Positions 15,351-21,056 of a stretch of DNA of 21,056 nucleotides are shown piece by piece; position 1 is the first letter of the stretch; each line of letters begins with the position of its first letter. The notes beneath the pieces were generated by a model. The model was not told the DNA's origin. It did no database searches and was given only the letters and a program-made list of their open reading frames with translations. The position numbers were made by a program, and so were the translations under genes. This DNA is from Caldifarciminota bacterium (lineage in GTDB: Bacteria; Hydrothermota; Tepidihabitantia; SM23-42). The stretch spans positions 1-21,056 of the forward strand of contig JAGMEL010000095.1 in the NCBI GenBank assembly GCA_023128195.1, in the 5' to 3' direction.

Positions 15351-15378
15351 AAATACTAAATTCGAAACACTAAATCCT
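15351..15378 (+). repeat. 7-bp tandem array next to the nrdR start
   Basis: Units AAATACT, AAATTCG, AAACACT, AAATCCT in register, leading straight into hairpin element D. It ends 5 bases from the nrdR start codon and occupies the ribosome-binding region. Confidence 0.75.
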
Positions 15379-15380
15379 TT

Positions 15381-15415
15381 ACCCCGTGGAATAAATAATG
15401 AGTATTCCACAGGGT
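15381..15415. repeat. ACCCCGT hairpin element D (short loop)
   Basis: ACCCCGTGGAATA (15381-15393) and TATTCCACAGGGT (15403-15415) pair over 13 positions with one C-A mismatch that becomes U-G on the minus strand; the loop is 9 bases. It is almost identical to element F. It lies in the predicted nrdR leader, between the NrdR box and the start codon. Confidence 0.85.
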
Positions 15416-15499
15416 GAACAAATACAAAATTCCAATAATATTCAAAAAATAATTTATTATGTAGAATTTCGAGCATATATACTAAGATTTTCTCAAAAG

Positions 15500-15515
15500 A
15501 CACTATATATAGAGT
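15500..15515. promoter_or_regulatory. NrdR box (operator)
   Basis: ACACTATATATAGAGT differs at one base from a symmetrical ACACTATATATAGTGT NrdR box. It covers about +3 to +18 of the predicted nrdR transcript. A weaker AGCATATATACT at 15472-15483 has its centre 30 bp away, near the roughly three-turn spacing of paired NrdR boxes, and may be a degraded second site. Confidence 0.8.
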
Positions 15516-15524
15516 CATTATTAA

Positions 15525-15552
15525 ATTATAACCACAATTTGCAATTTGTCAA
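15525..15552 (-). promoter_or_regulatory. Promoter of nrdR-nrdD
   Basis: On the minus strand TTGACA (15547-15552) and TATAAT (15525-15530), both perfect, with a 16-bp spacer. The start is predicted near 15518, giving a leader of about 170 nt that includes the NrdR box, hairpin D and a 7-bp array. The 15346-15648 spacer holds nothing else but arrays. Confidence 0.82.
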
Positions 15553-15567
15553 GGAAAAGTTAACACC

Positions 15568-15599
15568 TGGTTGAATGGTTAATTAGTTAATTGGTTAAT
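15568..15599 (+). repeat. Degenerate 8-bp tandem array (TGGTTAAT type)
   Basis: Four units in register: TGGTTGAA, TGGTTAAT, TAGTTAAT, TGGTTAAT. It lies just upstream of the nrdR -35, as the related array at 9808 lies just upstream of the -35 of the bS22/mS38-like gene. Confidence 0.8.
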
Positions 15600-15615
15600 T
15601 ATTTTTTGTTTTATT

Positions 15616-15650
15616 TACTTTCTACTGACTACTATCTACTATCTACTTCT
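15616..15650 (-). repeat. 7-bp tandem array at the yihY stop codon
   Basis: On the plus strand: TACTTTC, TACTGAC, TACTATC, TACTATC, TACTTCT; on the minus strand this is the AGTAGAT/AGTAGTC type seen after PAP2 and MATE. Its last two bases are part of the TAG stop of the YihY gene. Confidence 0.8.
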
Positions 15651-16437
15651 ATTTGAGTTTTTTCCTTCTTGCATATACATAACTGAGTTCAGCACCGAAA
15701 AGGAATATATATGCAGAATAGTATATCCATATAAATAATATCATTATTGCCGATAGGGAACCGAATATCTTTGAATAGTCTACAATTCTTGTAATATAAA
15801 GTGAGAATAGATATTTTGCCGCTTCCCAGAATATACCGGTAAAGATTGCGCCAAAGTATGCCTCTCGGAATTTTACTTTACGGTTTGGGAAGTGCCAGTA
15901 AATCAGACCAAAGAGAAAGATACTGAAGATTATACTGAATTCGGGTAAGAATTTAGCGAGCCCTCCTGCACCAATTGCATCTACCCAAATTGTTAAACCT
16001 ACAGACGTTATCAACAGTATTATTACCAAAAATGCTGAGCCTATGGTTAAGAGGCTTTTTTTGAAAAACGGCCGGTCCTTTTTTACCTTCCAAATAACAT
16101 TAAGTGTAGATTCTAATGCGCGGAATATTCTTGCTGCACCCCATAAAAATCCTAACACACCGATTATTGCGATAATAACAGATGTCTGCTTTATCATTGA
16201 GATGTTCTTTAGTATTTCATTAATACCTACAGGGAATGCCTGCTTGAGTAGAGGTAATACTTTATCAATAATATTTTCAGATGACCCTAATATAAAAAGT
16301 GAAAAAGAAATTAATCCTAAAAGAAGAGGAAAAAGACTGAATGTTGTTGCATGAACCAATGCTGAAGCAAGGAGAGGACATCTGTCTGCATAGAACTTTT
16401 TATACGCCTTCAGGAACAACCAAGAAAAATTCTTCAT
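15649..16437 (-). CDS. YihY/BrkB-family inner-membrane protein
   Basis: A 262-residue membrane protein with about six predicted helices. It opens with a short amphipathic region and the LLASALVHATTFSLFPLLLG helix, has FLWGAARIFRALESTLNVIW in the middle, and ends with the diagnostic FIWIYYSAYIFLFGAEL helix followed by a basic tail (ARRKKLK). These are the marks of the YihY/BrkB family (once mis-called ribonuclease BN). Its function is poorly known; some members are suggested to be transporters. It lies 94 bases after the amidohydrolase gene, a gap filled mostly by a 9-bp tandem array, so it may be the last gene of the trkH unit. No convincing promoter of its own was found. Confidence 0.9.
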   Translation of the reverse strand: MKNFSWLFLKAYKKFYADRCPLLASALVHATTFSLFPLLLGLISFSLFILGSSENIIDKVLPLLKQAFPVGINEILKNISMIKQTSVIIAIIGVLGFLWGAARIFRALESTLNVIWKVKKDRPFFKKSLLTIGSAFLVIILLITSVGLTIWVDAIGAGGLAKFLPEFSIIFSIFLFGLIYWHFPNRKVKFREAYFGAIFTGIFWEAAKYLFSLYITRIVDYSKIFGSLSAIMILFIWIYYSAYIFLFGAELSYVYARRKKLK

Positions 16438-16443
16438 TTTACC

Positions 16444-16489
16444 ACGAATTGCACAAATTCCGCGAATGATAACGAATGCGGCGAATGAT
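16444..16489 (+). repeat. Degenerate 9-bp tandem array upstream of yihY
   Basis: Units ACGAATTGC, ACAAATTCC, GCGAATGAT, AACGAATGCG (one extra base), GCGAATGAT. It starts 7 bases from the yihY start codon and fills half of the gap to the amidohydrolase gene. Confidence 0.65.
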
Positions 16490-16531
16490 ACATGACCAAT
16501 TTTAAAAATTTCCTATTCGAGTCGTTTGCTT

Positions 16532-18055
16532 TCATTTATTAAATCTGCGTTTACTATATACGGGTTTACCAGCGATCAGAACCATTAATATTTTTATTTT
16601 ATTCAGATTCTTTTCCTTTAGAGGATTCTTATCAAGGATAACCAGATCAGCCAATTTGCCTGTATCAATTATTCCTTTCTTATCCTCGTCGAACGTAGCA
16701 TAGGCTCCATCTTTTGTGTACGCTCTAAATGCTGCATGGCGATTTAGCCTACCGTAAGAGAAAGGATGCTCCACTGCTCCTTGAATGCCGTATAATGGTC
16801 CAAGCGGCATACAATCTGAACCAAAAATAACCTTTATTCCTGAATTCAATAATTTCTTGAAACAGTTCATTTCCTTATATCTTTTGCCAAGATGCTGTTC
16901 ATACATACCACCAGGGCTTTGCCATCTTCTTACGAAATTTGGTTGCATTGAGGCAATTAAATTCATCTTTGCAATTTTGCGGATAGAAGAGGTGCTCAGG
17001 ATTTCGATGTGTTCGAGTCTATGCCGCAGCGGATTTTTTTTATCGGTATTTTTTTCAAATACTTCTAAAATGTTAGCAGTTGCCCTATCTCCGATTGAAT
17101 GAACCATAAGCTGAATACCATTATTTTCTGCTTTTCTAACTATATTCCGCAATCTGTGCATTGTAATCAAAATTTTGCCTTTTGTTCTCGAATGATTATA
17201 CGGTTTTGTCATTGCCGCTGTTCTGGCACCTATAGAGCCATCAATAAAGATTTTTATACCGCCAAATTTGAGAAAATCGTCATCTGGAGTACTCAACATC
17301 TTTGATGAGAGGACGTCAAGGAGATATTTTGAAGTAATATAAACGGCGCATCTGATTTTTAATCCTTTATTTTTTTTTAATTCCTGTAAAATTCTAAATC
17401 GGCGCGGGTAGGTGATTTCATGAACAGTTGTTATTCCTTTTTGCAGCGCTTCTGCAATACCTAATTTAACAGCTTTTTTCAGCATCATATTACTTGGTTT
17501 AAAGATTTTATCTAAATTGAGGGCAACCTCTGTGTAAAGATAACCATTTTCTCGATCTACGATCTTCCAGCTTTCTGGAATGAGATTTAATGCCTTTGTA
17601 TTCACGACTGCAAAATGTCCGCAGATGCGCCGCATAATGACCGGTTTCTTCTTTGAAATTTTATCGAGCTGATATTTGGTCAGTTTATTCATCTTAAATG
17701 AATTCCAGTCAGTTTCGTCCCAGTTTGACCCGAATAATATTTTATTCTCTTCAGACAGCCCCGATCGTAGTTTTTCGAGACAATCATTTAATGACTTACA
17801 TTTTTCTAAATCGATTCTTTGTAGGTCCAAGCCTCTTGCTATAAAATGCGTGTGGCAGTCAATAAAACCAGGTATTACATAATTGCCCTTTAGATCACAT
17901 CGTTTTATATTTTGCGGTAGAGGTGATTTTTTAAAATATATTTTTTCAATTAATCCATGGTTCAATAAAATAGCTTGAATATCAGAAGGTTGTTTCTTAA
18001 ATTCGATAAAATGTGCATTGTATAAAATTACAGGTTGCAATTTAGAACTATCCAA
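16532..18055 (-). CDS. YtcJ-like metal-dependent amidohydrolase
   Basis: A 507-residue amidohydrolase-superfamily protein. An N-terminal beta-sandwich (to about 60) leads into VIPGFIDCHTHF with metal ligands His68 and His70. Further marks are FGSNWDE, GGIKIFIDGSIGARTAAM, MVHSIGDRATANIL, RHRLEHIE, SMQPNF and FGSDCMPLGPL, and then the closing GIIDTGKLADLVILDKNP. This order is that of the YtcJ group, which includes an N-substituted formamide deformylase; the substrate cannot be inferred here. The start is TTG 18055, in an 8-base overlap with the trkH stop (TTGGATAG), chosen since no ATG precedes the first beta strand. No Shine-Dalgarno site is seen, so translation is probably coupled to trkH. 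Confidence 0.9.
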   Translation of the reverse strand: MDSSKLQPVILYNAHFIEFKKQPSDIQAILLNHGLIEKIYFKKSPLPQNIKRCDLKGNYVIPGFIDCHTHFIARGLDLQRIDLEKCKSLNDCLEKLRSGLSEENKILFGSNWDETDWNSFKMNKLTKYQLDKISKKKPVIMRRICGHFAVVNTKALNLIPESWKIVDRENGYLYTEVALNLDKIFKPSNMMLKKAVKLGIAEALQKGITTVHEITYPRRFRILQELKKNKGLKIRCAVYITSKYLLDVLSSKMLSTPDDDFLKFGGIKIFIDGSIGARTAAMTKPYNHSRTKGKILITMHRLRNIVRKAENNGIQLMVHSIGDRATANILEVFEKNTDKKNPLRHRLEHIEILSTSSIRKIAKMNLIASMQPNFVRRWQSPGGMYEQHLGKRYKEMNCFKKLLNSGIKVIFGSDCMPLGPLYGIQGAVEHPFSYGRLNRHAAFRAYTKDGAYATFDEDKKGIIDTGKLADLVILDKNPLKEKNLNKIKILMVLIAGKPVYSKRRFNK

Positions 18056-19394
18056 CTACAATTGGATTTTCGGGATATTTATATTCAAGTGGGTGCGCTC
18101 GCAAAAGGGCGCTTCCAATAGTGATTGTACCAACCCTGCCGGTAATGACAACAATAATTATTACTAATTTACTTATTACTGACAGGTCGTATGAAAAACT
18201 GCAATATTGGTTTGCCGATGAGCCTAAAGATAGCCCGACAGTTCCGAGTGCCGAAACTACTTCAAACAGGGCTTTCAGTGGTTCTGGATTATCAAAGAGC
18301 ATGATTAGAAAAAATGCGCCAAATACTACAGATATTGATAATGACGCAATCAGAAACGACCTGTACGCTTGCTCAATAGGGATGCTTTTTTTGAAAATTG
18401 ATATGTCTTTACCATAACGTCCTAAAAGTAATTCCTTTATCCATTGGATTAATAACGCAAAAGTTGTTGTTTTCATGCCACCGCCAGTTCCCCCGGGTGA
18501 TGCTCCAATGAACATAAACAACATAATCATCACAAGTGTGATTGGGGAAAACAGAGAAATAGTTAAGGTATTAAATCCAGCCGTTCTTGGAGCGACTGCC
18601 TGAAAGAATGAGAGAACTATTTTTTCAAAAAATGTATGTCCCGCCAGACTTCTATTGTTTTCATAAAGTAAAATAAAGAGCATCCCACCTAATATAAGAA
18701 GAGCGGTGGTTTTTAAAACTATAATTGTGTGCAGAGACAACCATTTTTTGGTTCTTTTAATGATGGTTGTATATAAATCTGAGATTACTATAAAACCCAA
18801 TCCACCGATGATAAATAATGCTGCAGCAATAAGGGGAACGGAGGAAGAAGAAAATAAGCTTAGGTTTTCTGAGAAACTTGAGAAACCAGCATTGCAAAAT
18901 GCGGATACTGAATGGAAAAAAGCATGACCCAATGCTACAACCGGACTGAATTTATTTAGAAAGGGAAAATAAAATAGAACAGTTCCTATTAATTCAAGAA
19001 TAATGGTGATTCTGAATACCCTCCAGGCAAATCTTCTTAGATTTTTGTATGAAAGGACGTTGATTGATTCCTTGAAGAGTACGCGATCACGTAGTGAGAT
19101 TTTTCTACCGAGGAAGAAAAAAAACATTGTTGAAAGTGTCATATAGCCTAAACCGCCTATCTGAATCAAGATAAGAATAATACTTTTGCCAAACAGAGTG
19201 AAATCGAGGGCAGTATTCTTCACAATCAGTCCAGTTACACACAGCCCGGATGATGCTGTGAATAGAGCATCTATGAGTGATATACCCTTTGTCGTTGAAA
19301 TTGGCAAATACAGAAGTATTGTCCCGAGAGCGATAATTCCCAAATAACCAAAGATTAAAAGCCTTGGAGCATTTATTTCTTTCGAGTGTTTCAT
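18048..19394 (-). CDS. TrkH/KtrB-family potassium uptake channel subunit
   Basis: A 448-residue membrane protein with the four pore-loop repeats of the Trk/Ktr/HKT family: ASSGLCVTGL, FCNAGFSS, APRTAGFNT and GTVGLSLG, each with the filter glycine. GASPGGTGGGMKTTT between the third and fourth repeats is the gating region of KtrB/TrkH, and VITGRVGTITIG closes the protein. The size suits KtrB. It moves K+ (or Na+) into the cell. The usual RCK partner (KtrA/TrkA) is not in the window on either side. The ATG has no Shine-Dalgarno site, and a promoter-like pair ends 7 bases upstream, which suggests a leaderless message. Confidence 0.94.
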   Translation of the reverse strand: MKHSKEINAPRLLIFGYLGIIALGTILLYLPISTTKGISLIDALFTASSGLCVTGLIVKNTALDFTLFGKSIILILIQIGGLGYMTLSTMFFFFLGRKISLRDRVLFKESINVLSYKNLRRFAWRVFRITIILELIGTVLFYFPFLNKFSPVVALGHAFFHSVSAFCNAGFSSFSENLSLFSSSSVPLIAAALFIIGGLGFIVISDLYTTIIKRTKKWLSLHTIIVLKTTALLILGGMLFILLYENNRSLAGHTFFEKIVLSFFQAVAPRTAGFNTLTISLFSPITLVMIMLFMFIGASPGGTGGGMKTTTFALLIQWIKELLLGRYGKDISIFKKSIPIEQAYRSFLIASLSISVVFGAFFLIMLFDNPEPLKALFEVVSALGTVGLSLGSSANQYCSFSYDLSVISKLVIIIVVITGRVGTITIGSALLRAHPLEYKYPENPIVVG

Positions 19395-19401
19395 GGTGTT
19401 T

Positions 19402-19429
19402 AGTTTATTCTATTTCGAATGAAAGTCAA
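19402..19429 (-). promoter_or_regulatory. Probable trkH promoter (leaderless arrangement)
   Basis: On the minus strand TTGACT (19424-19429) and TAAACT (19402-19407), with a 16-bp spacer. The -10 matches consensus at only four of six bases. Its end is 7 bases from the ATG at 19394, so the transcript would start at or next to the start codon. Confidence 0.5.
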
Positions 19430-19462
19430 GTAGTCAGAAAAGGATTAAGAGGCTTGTCATTT

Positions 19463-19493
19463 ACCCCGTTGGATAGCCAACATCCTACGGGGT
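19463..19493. repeat. ACCCCGT hairpin element E (short loop)
   Basis: ACCCCGTTGGAT (19463-19474) and ATCCTACGGGGT (19482-19493) pair at 11 of 12 positions around a 7-base loop. It lies between the RNase HI gene end and the trkH promoter, so it could also help end the upstream transcript, though no T-run follows. Confidence 0.8.
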
Positions 19494-19516
19494 TTATAGT
19501 TGGTTTTCCTGCAGGA

Positions 19517-19978
19517 TTAGTTTTTTTTTGAAGCTTTTTGTGCAAGACGATCTGCTAATTTGTTATCAGCTCGCGGAACCAACTGAAAAGACAGGTTCGC
19601 TATTTTTGCCTCCAGAATTTTGACCCTTCTTAATTGAACTGCCATCCGGTGAGATCGAACCTTATATTTCCCGGTTACCTGGCGATAGACAAGTTCTGAA
19701 TCGAGTTTTATTGTAGCACATTTTTTGTTTGATGTAATCATCCATTTCAGGGCAGAAATGACTGCCTCGTATTCGGCAACATTGTTGGTTGTTGTCCCTA
19801 TATACCTTGAGATCTCTTGGATGGATTTTGTTTGATTAACACTATCAAATACAACAATACCAATACCAGATGGCCCAGGATTTCCTCTTGATGAACCATC
19901 AACATATATTAATAATGAGCTTGGTGATTGTGAATGCATTAATTCTATTTTTATGCAGGTTCCAATATAACTATTCAT
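19517..19978 (-). CDS. RNase HI-family protein
   Basis: A 153-residue ribonuclease H fold with all four catalytic acids: Asp27 in YVDGSSRGNPGP, Glu69 in NNVAEYEA, Asp93 in KLDSEL, and Asp143 in NKLADRLAQ. RNase H cuts RNA in RNA-DNA hybrids; this short form lacking the basic-loop details of E. coli RnhA is common in Gram-positive and thermophilic bacteria. I chose ATG 19978, which overlaps the upstream stop in ATGAATAG; the GTG at 20017 would overlap the upstream gene by 47 bases, and ATG 19939 (140 residues) is also possible, since the fold starts at LLIYVDG. It follows the zinc-ribbon coiled-coil gene, a pairing I know from other bacteria. Confidence 0.9.
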   Translation of the reverse strand: MNSYIGTCIKIELMHSQSPSSLLIYVDGSSRGNPGPSGIGIVVFDSVNQTKSIQEISRYIGTTTNNVAEYEAVISALKWMITSNKKCATIKLDSELVYRQVTGKYKVRSHRMAVQLRRVKILEAKIANLSFQLVPRADNKLADRLAQKASKKN

Positions 19979-20681
19979 TTGGGACGGCATAAATAAGTAT
20001 CCGGCCGCAATTGTCACATAGTAGAATTTCTTCCTTTTTCTTTAATTCATTAAAGAATTGAAGTGTTAAATTAGCATAACAACCGGTGCACGTCTCATTG
20101 TCAATCAGGCAAACTACATTACCTCTGACTTTTTTAATTTTATTATATAGTTCTGTAACATCATCAGGTAGTTTATTAAAATATTCGTCAAAGCTAATCT
20201 TCATCTGCTCCAATTTTTTTATTAATTCTTCCCTGTTTCTCTTTAACTCCGAGATTTCATCAGCTTTTTTATTAACAAATTCCTTTGATTCAGCTTCGGT
20301 TTTGCCAATTGTATTTTTTAATTTTTCCTCTTCCTCTAATAAATTTATCATCTCATCTTCTACTTTTTTATTTGCTTTCTTTAAATAATCTATTTCATTA
20401 ATTAATGCGCGATATTCCTCATTGGTCTTAACTGCAAATGTCTGGCTATTCAACTTGCTCCTTTTGCTGTCGTTCTCGGCAATATCACCTTCTTTGATTT
20501 TGTAAGTTTTTCTAATATCTTGCATTCGATTCTGTTTTTCCTCTAAGGCAAGTTTTGTGCTTTCTGTTTCTTTTTCTAGCGTAGCTATTTTGTTGGGTAT
20601 TTTGTCTATTTGGATTTTTGTATCTTTGATTTCATGATCAAGATTCTGGATTTTTATCAGTATATCCAATACATGTTCCAT
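19971..20681 (-). CDS. Coiled-coil protein with C4 zinc ribbon (CT398/zf-RING_7 type)
   Basis: A 236-residue protein. Residues 10-165 are a long charged antiparallel coiled coil rich in Lys and Glu, with the conserved QTFAVKTNEEYRALINEID segment near its middle. The C-terminus is a C4 zinc ribbon: Cys198-x-x-Cys201 and Cys222-x-x-Cys225. This layout matches the widespread family typified by chlamydial CT398, which has been linked to sigma54 and secretion factors in Chlamydia; the general function is uncertain. It overlaps the RNase HI gene by 8 bases. No convincing promoter was found upstream, so it may be read through from the tRNA-Val gene. Confidence 0.88.
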   Translation of the reverse strand: MEHVLDILIKIQNLDHEIKDTKIQIDKIPNKIATLEKETESTKLALEEKQNRMQDIRKTYKIKEGDIAENDSKRSKLNSQTFAVKTNEEYRALINEIDYLKKANKKVEDEMINLLEEEEKLKNTIGKTEAESKEFVNKKADEISELKRNREELIKKLEQMKISFDEYFNKLPDDVTELYNKIKKVRGNVVCLIDNETCTGCYANLTLQFFNELKKKEEILLCDNCGRILIYAVPNE

Positions 20682-20774
20682 CGGAATTTACCCTTTTGGT
20701 GATATTCTAAGATAACCATCGCTGTTAAGTTGTTACACCATGATTTTACTATAAAAAATGGAGAAAATCCTAAT

Positions 20775-20803
20775 TTCAATCCTGAATCAAGTTCAGGACT
20801 AAA
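20775..20803 (+). repeat. 29-bp repeat module with CCTGAA hairpin (copy 2)
   Basis: Identical to 12038-12066, with the hairpin CCTGAA (20781-20786), TCAAG, TTCAGG (20792-20797). It is followed 6 bases later by hairpin element F. Confidence 0.85.
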
Positions 20804-20809
20804 TGCTTT

Positions 20810-20843
20810 ACCCCGTGGAATAAATAATGATATTCCACAGGGT
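20810..20843. repeat. ACCCCGT hairpin element F (short loop)
   Basis: ACCCCGTGGAATA (20810-20822) and TATTCCACAGGGT (20831-20843) around an 8-base loop. It differs from element D by one missing loop base, and both continue with GGGTGAACAA on the right. Confidence 0.85.
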
Positions 20844-20937
20844 GAACAATATCTAAATTTAAAATCCAAATATTTAAAATATCTAATTGAAGAAAAAATA
20901 TTTTGTCCTATTTTACGAGAATTCTCGTTTATGAAAC

Positions 20938-21007
20938 GGAATTTTGGATTTTGTATTTTGCTGATTTGGGTTTGTTTAAGGTTTAGAGTTTTGTATTTAG
21001 AATTTTT
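20938..21007 (+). repeat. Degenerate T-rich 7-bp array beside the tRNA
   Basis: GGAATTT, TGGATTT and TGTATTT are in clean register, followed by decayed copies (GGTTTAG, AGTTTTG, TATTTAG, AATTTTT). It ends 8 bases from the tRNA 3' end. Confidence 0.5.
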
Positions 21008-21015
21008 ACAAGTAA

Positions 21016-21056
21016 TGGGCAATACCCGACTTGAACGGGTGACCTTCTGCATGTCA
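21016..21056 (-). tRNA. tRNA-Val (anticodon GAC), 3' half, cut by the window edge
   Basis: Read on the minus strand: anticodon-loop residue TGACAT with GAC at 21055-21053, the 3' half of the anticodon stem GCAGA, variable loop AGGTC, T stem ACCCG/CGGGT around the loop TTCAAGT, the acceptor strand ATTGCCC and discriminator A at 21016. The 5' half should begin GGGCAAT beyond the window. The CCA end is not encoded. The anticodon call assumes a standard 7-base loop whose first base lies outside the window. Confidence 0.88.

Larger units (their letters stand above)
20682..21015. other. Intergenic region between tRNA-Val and the zinc-ribbon gene
   Basis: These 334 bases hold the second copy of the 29-base module, hairpin element F, a perfect 14-bp palindrome ACGAGAATTCTCGT at 20915-20928, and a T-rich degenerate 7-bp array (about 20938-21007). 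No gene is supported; a 131-codon minus-strand ORF here runs through the tRNA and repeats. Confidence 0.6.

Noticed and set aside
20682..20770. Promoter for the zinc-ribbon gene
   Set aside because: TAGAAT and TATAGT candidates exist on the minus strand but no -35-like box lies at 15-18 bp.
20915..20928. Perfect palindrome ACGAGAATTCTCGT as terminator of tRNA-Val
   Set aside because: The stem would be only 5 bp with a 4-base loop and no T-run follows on the minus strand; it may be an operator-like site, but there is no evidence.
20657..21052. 131-codon minus-strand ORF
   Set aside because: It overlaps the tRNA-Val 3' half, the 7-bp array, hairpin F and the 29-base module, and enters the zinc-ribbon gene in another frame. 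It has no protein-like features.

Overview
The window is AT-rich bacterial DNA with close-packed genes. It probably comes from an uncultivated, anaerobic, diderm (outer-membrane) bacterium, perhaps near the FCB/WOR-3 part of the tree; that placement is inference. Reasons: lpxA and fabZ (lipid A and acyl-chain synthesis), an oxygen-sensitive class III ribonucleotide reductase with NrdR, soluble ExeA-like ATPases paired with TPR proteins, a tiny bS22/mS38-type ribosomal protein, and intergenic spaces full of short repeats.

Left block, plus strand (1-9305). The 3' end of hutI overlaps a fused formiminotransferase-cyclodeaminase; together they carry out the last steps of histidine degradation to glutamate. 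A consensus promoter straddles the end of that gene and starts a second unit: TPR protein, ExeA-like ATPase, TPR protein, ExeA-like ATPase, PHP phosphoesterase, fabZ, lpxA. The TPR/ATPase pair is duplicated in tandem and is the best candidate here for an undescribed system.

Middle (9306-12451). A 31-residue bS22/mS38-like gene (minus strand) is divergent from a PAP2 phosphatase (plus strand). Each has its own promoter, and the PAP2 message appears leaderless. A MATE exporter converges on PAP2 across an inverted pair of heptamer arrays.

Right block, minus strand (12452-21056). nrdR-nrdD form an overlapping operon with a consensus promoter and an NrdR box at the predicted transcription start. 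Then, reading leftward on the minus strand, come trkH/ktrB, a YtcJ-like amidohydrolase and YihY/BrkB; and, further right, a coiled-coil zinc-ribbon protein, an RNase HI-type protein and the 3' half of tRNA-Val(GAC) cut by the window edge.

The non-coding DNA is highly structured. Six hairpins share an ACCCCGT...ACGGGGT base, with upper stems that differ in sequence yet stay paired. About ten degenerate tandem arrays with 7-, 8- or 9-bp units abut genes and sometimes overlap their start regions or stop codons. The four strongest promoters, and a weaker fifth, all use a 16-bp spacer.
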